Source of the DNA: Mesodorylaimus sp. YZB2_4
Taxonomy: Eukaryota; Nematoda; Enoplea; Dorylaimida; Dorylaimidae
Direction: 5' to 3'
Assembly (NCBI GenBank): GCA_030248295.1
Contig: JASANH010000938.1
Coordinates: 930,001-994,000 of the forward strand
DNA: 64,000 nucleotides
Under the pieces are notes generated by a model. It saw nothing but the letters and a program-made list of their open reading frames with translations, was not told the DNA's origin and did no database searches. The number at the start of each line of letters is the position of its first letter. The stretch's first letter is position 1. This document shows positions 60,392-64,000 of the stretch, one piece after another. Both the position numbers and the translations under genes were made by a program.

Positions 60392-61135
60392 AGGCACTCG
60401 TGACATTGCAGACCTCTGTAGTACAAGTGCGACAGTATTTTCAACGCTTGCACTTCTATCCCGATTTTGTGATTCCATATACTGTAAATGTGCCCTTGAC
60501 CAAGTACGCGCCTGTCACAAAGTAGTACTGAATATGGTGGCGTGATCTCCTCTAAACCCTTATCAGCCCAGCAAACAGCTTTTACTTTTACTTGCTTGGC
60601 TGCCACTTATGCCTCGTGTTATCAAGACAAGCATTCTCACGATTAGCAGGCTTTTTGCCACTTCTTCTCTGTGGCATGAACGCCCACACATATACGTGCA
60701 GGTATCTCCACAGGACTGATTCGCGGGCGAATCAACGTTCAGGAAGTCTTTAATTGAAAGCAGGCTTTTTTGTAAACACAATGAAATGAATGCATGACGC
60801 AAGCCGGCCTACTGGGTTAACAGCTTTTGTTTAATTTGCACAGCATTGTGAAGTACCCATAGCATTTGCATAGAATAGTAGCGTTGTCTGTATTGTGAGC
60901 GCCCACCAATGCACACAGAGAATGCTTTCGAAATGCAGAACAACTTATCTGCCAAAAAGCGTCAAGACTGCTTTACGATTACACTGGTCTGTTATCTGGT
61001 AAGTTGCTCGTCGCTATTTGTCTTCCAGTAGGAAAAAGCGTACTAGAGCAAATTTTTTAATGGCGCTGCCTGACGCTTAGAAACCAAGAAGCGGAGGCAA
61101 GGAGTTCAGTCGAGCCACGTACTGAACCTGGGATA
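60392..61135. other. intergenic
   Basis: Holds the 3' flank of the secreted protein and the 5' flank of the lipid phosphatase. No further exon recognised. Confidence 0.5.
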
Positions 61136-62090
61136 ATGAGCAGCAAGGATCCAGTTCCCAAATCGGTGAATAAGAAAGTGATTTCACCAGTTCAACTGAT
61201 CCAGGATGGTCTTCTATACGTCGAGGTAACAGTAGTCATCTTACTGCTTTTCCTGTACGTCCAGCCCTATCAAAGGGTATTTCACTGTGATGACGACTCT
61301 ATTCGATACCCCTACATGCCCGATATCGTCACCAATGGCGTCCTGATGTCACTGTCGGCAATGGTACCTATGCTGGCCATCCTATTCGTCGAAACTATGC
61401 GTGAAAGAGGGCTAAAGAGATCAGCAGCGTGCGGAGGTATGCACGTGCCAGTCATATTCTATGATTACTCTTTTCATCATGATCATTTTAGATGCCACTA
61501 GCAGAATTGCGATTACGATAACTGAAAACGAGACCCCGTCAGCGGTGGCAGATGCGGATGAGGTTCTGTATTTCGTCGGAAATCGCCGAATGTCACCTTT
61601 ATTTTACCATATCGGACGTCACATCAGCGTTTTTTCCATCGGATTCGCAGCTTGCGTTATTTTGACCTTTGTCGGCAAGCTTGCTACGGGCGAGCTAAGA
61701 CCCCACTTCCTAGACATCTGCAAACCGAATTGGACTCAAATTGAGTGCGTATCCCGTTCATACTTCGACGCCACTGTATGCCAAGGCGCTGATCTGGCGC
61801 TGTTGAAAGAAGCCAGGCAATCATTTCCTTCTGGCCACGCGTCCATATCCGCTTACGCTGCTGTTTTCACTATTTTATATTTAAGAAAGAGACCGCTAAG
61901 ATCCTCGTCACCAAATACGAGCCGCTTTATCATGCCCGTACTACAACTTATCTTAGTGTCTTCCGTTTTGTTCACGGGTCTGTCTCGTGTGGCTGACAAT
62001 CATCATCACCTGACCGACGTGGTAGCTGGGTGGATAGTGGGTGCCGGTACTGCTATCATGTTTTGCTGCCACTATGGGTTGCTTAGGTAG
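61136..62090 (+). CDS. lipid phosphate phosphatase (PAP2 type 2, LPP/wunen family)
   Basis: Two exons, 61136-61436 and 61492-62090, around a 55-base intron, joining in phase to 299 aa. All three PAP2 catalytic motifs are present: KLATGELRP (KxxxxxxRP), FPSGHAS (PSGH) and SRVADNHHHLTDV (SRxxxxxHxxxD). Six membrane segments are predicted by eye, starting VEVTVVILLLFLYVQP and ending VVAGWIVGAGTAIMFCC. Family enzymes sit in the plasma or internal membrane with the active site outward and dephosphorylate lysophosphatidate, phosphatidate, sphingosine-1-phosphate or ceramide-1-phosphate; in Drosophila, wunen guides germ cells. An NxT sequon (NWTQ) lies in the catalytic-side loop, as in LPPs. An AATAAA follows at 62110-62115, 20 bases after the stop. 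Confidence 0.95.
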
Positions 62091-62252
62091 GAAAATAATG
62101 GAGTTTGGAAATAAAGGATCGTGACAGTTGTTTCATGAGCGGTTGTCAAGGGCGTCTTTTATTGTGCCAAGAAGACATGGGATGCTACAGGATTTATTGC
62201 AAGGTTAAGGTTCAAATTTACAGTTTAAGACTCCTTACGAGGAAGACTATTA

Positions 62253-63984
62253 TCAGCCAGTGAGAGAACAAGCCTCCACTTCTTTGGAATTTTTCTTCCC
62301 AGAATATTCACGGCGGACTTTCCGCTTCCGAATAATCATCTTTTGTAGCGGCCCTGGCTGGACGTCGTTGATGTCATTGTACAGCTCGATGCCCCTCGTT
62401 TCTGGGAAACAACAAGCCACTACGGCGGCTATCAGTGACATTATTCCAAATATTGCTGGAGGCAATGAAGGGTTGACCTCGGCCTGTGAATGAGGTATTC
62501 AGCAGATGCATCTATAACTCAGTAAACAGGGTTTAGTCTTACCAACAATGCCACGTAAGGAGCCAGGATAGCACCAATACGAGCTGCTGTTGACGACAGT
62601 CCGCATCCGACAGTTCTAAAAGAACATGTCCTGTCCTCAGGGATGCTAAGAAACAACCTGAACACAGTACCTGACTGTTGTAGGGTACAGCTCAGCGGCG
62701 AAAAGGAAAACGGCTTGGAAGGTGCAACTTATAGCAAATTTGCCGATAAGTGATAATGTGGTAATCAGAGGCTCCAAATTGACTCCAGATGCTAGAAATC
62801 ATAACGTGTGGCACGACGCCACATTTAAATCTGGTCCATCTATTGATACTTACCTGTTTGCGCAGGCACAAATATTAGCATAAGCAAGGCTGCACCAGCC
62901 ACAATGTGGAAGGCAAAAGTGGTAGGCCTCCGACCGCACCTCAAAAAAGGGAGCGATTAACAGCAATTTTAATAACCGAATTTCACGCGGACTCACTTTT
63001 CCAGTGTGATAACCGCAGTGAAGTAAGCTGGCAGTTCCACTAAACCGGACAGGATGAAGTTTAAGTACCTGTCGCCACTCAAGCGTGTACTGAATAAGGA
63101 CAAGCCATAATAGACGAACGCATTGCACATCCTGTCGAGAGTGAGTGCCCATGGCATGACTACGACCAGTTAATAAGGAGTAGACACTTACCACAGATAA
63201 CACATGACAATAGCTTGCACAGCCAGCACTCTGGACTTAAATATGTTAAATATACTTCGCTTTTTTGGCGCCTTGCTTGCATTCAGAGAGTCGGGGAGAT
63301 TTTGCTCATCAACCGCACTGACAATCAGCTGATCAATGTCGACGTTTACGCCGTTCACTTTAGCAGCAGTAGCTATCCATTTCTTTACGTCTTCATCCCT
63401 TCCGTTTGCTATGAGCCATCGAAGAGTTTCGGGAACGAACCTAAGACTTTCTCTTATTGTCGCGGAACAGCATATAAACAGTCCGATCACTCTTACCAAT
63501 AAAAAATCAAGCTGAAAAAAGCAGGCAAAGCTGTAATGATTGTCAAGTGACGCCAATTACGAACGAAAATAGCCGCCACGCCCAAGGCTACATAACCTAT
63601 CACCCAGGTAATGCACCCGAGTAAGGTTGACGCGGCTCTTAAACTGGTTGGTACTACTTCGCAGGAGATCACAAAACCGACCATGCCAACACCCTAAAAG
63701 AAGAGGTCTTTTTTGGGTCTGGTCTGCATCAATAAGCGACCTATCCTGCTTACCGGACTCAGAACACCTGAAAGAAACCGCGTGAAAGCGAAGGCGATGT
63801 AGCTGTTGGTGAAGGCTAAGCACAGTCCCACAACGCCGTACAACCAATTGCAGATAAGGAATATCCAACGGCGGCCGAACTTGTCCGAAATTTGCGTGAT
63901 ACTCACCGCCCCCACCATCACACCGAACATGAACACGCTGCCAACGAATTCGGAGTAGAAGTTCTTCTGACAGACCAGATCCCA
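62253..63984 (-). CDS. SLC22-family organic cation/anion transporter, 5' part outside window
   Basis: Eight visible exons in coding order: 63984-63754, 63693-63497, 63440-63192, 63131-62997, 62939-62854, 62791-62671, 62615-62543 and 62483-62253. Phases join through 440 aa. The first visible exon starts WDLVCQKNFY, the signature that follows the large extracellular loop of SLC22 proteins, so the start codon, TM1 and that loop lie beyond the window edge. Further family marks are SDKFGRRWIFL, the PETLRWLIANGR loop, NAFVYYGLSLFSTRLSG, LEKCGRRPTT, ELYPTTVRTVGCG and the terminal PETRG. It should be a twelve-helix MFS transporter moving organic cations, anions or zwitterions such as carnitine across the plasma membrane. 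Substrate cannot be told from the sequence. The tail is Lys/Arg-rich and ends SLTG. Confidence 0.94.
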
Positions 63985-64000
63985 CTAAGGAACAAAAAAT

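Overview
This is a metazoan nuclear genomic window. The genes have short phase-consistent GT-AG introns (many of 50-200 bp), and the families are animal families: an E-protein bHLH factor, non-muscle myosin regulatory light chain, SLC7 and SLC22 transporters, a DEG/ENaC-type channel, reticulocalbin, a Kunitz domain and Ly6-like domains. The myosin light chain ends in a form I associate with ecdysozoans (HGTKDKDEQ), so an ecdysozoan invertebrate is my best inference; phylum is not resolved. No true tRNA, rRNA, CRISPR or bacterial operon was seen.

Layout. 0-8 kb is gene-poor and repeat-rich: one possible PP1-binding ORF, tRNA-derived SINE copies, a pair of diverged direct repeats, a poly-C tract and a broken mariner transposase. 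7.8-9.7 kb holds a Kunitz exon and a four-exon HMG-box gene. 11.7-31.7 kb is a block of minus-strand genes: SLC7 amino-acid transporter (520 aa, 9 exons), a daughterless/TCF4-type E-protein (at least 12 exons), a PH/PTB-like adaptor with SH3 ligands, and myosin regulatory light chain. A reticulocalbin follows on plus at 32.3-33.6 kb. The last HMG exon and its downstream flank were copied in inverted orientation to 34.0-35.5 kb, so this block is bracketed by inverted repeats about 1.5 kb long.

38.6-64 kb is rich in secreted and membrane proteins: an unrecognised Tyr/Arg-rich protein, a secreted vWA protein with a Thr-rich tail, a small secreted PLA2-like protein with a changed active-site Asp, two related single-pass membrane proteins with PY motifs, a DEG/ENaC-like channel, a GPI-type protein with two Ly6-like domains joined by a Pro/Gln/Asn linker, a short CHMP5-like gene, a secreted Cys-motif protein with a Gly-rich tail, a lipid phosphate phosphatase, and the 3' part of an SLC22 transporter running off the right edge.

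Most gene models were rebuilt by hand from splice sites and reading phase, including signal-peptide exons too short to show as ORFs (40675, 52996, 59385). No single novel multi-gene system is evident. The most unusual items are the PY-motif paralog pair, the two-domain Ly6-like protein, the altered DEG/ENaC pore, the truncated CHMP5-like gene and the inverted duplication.
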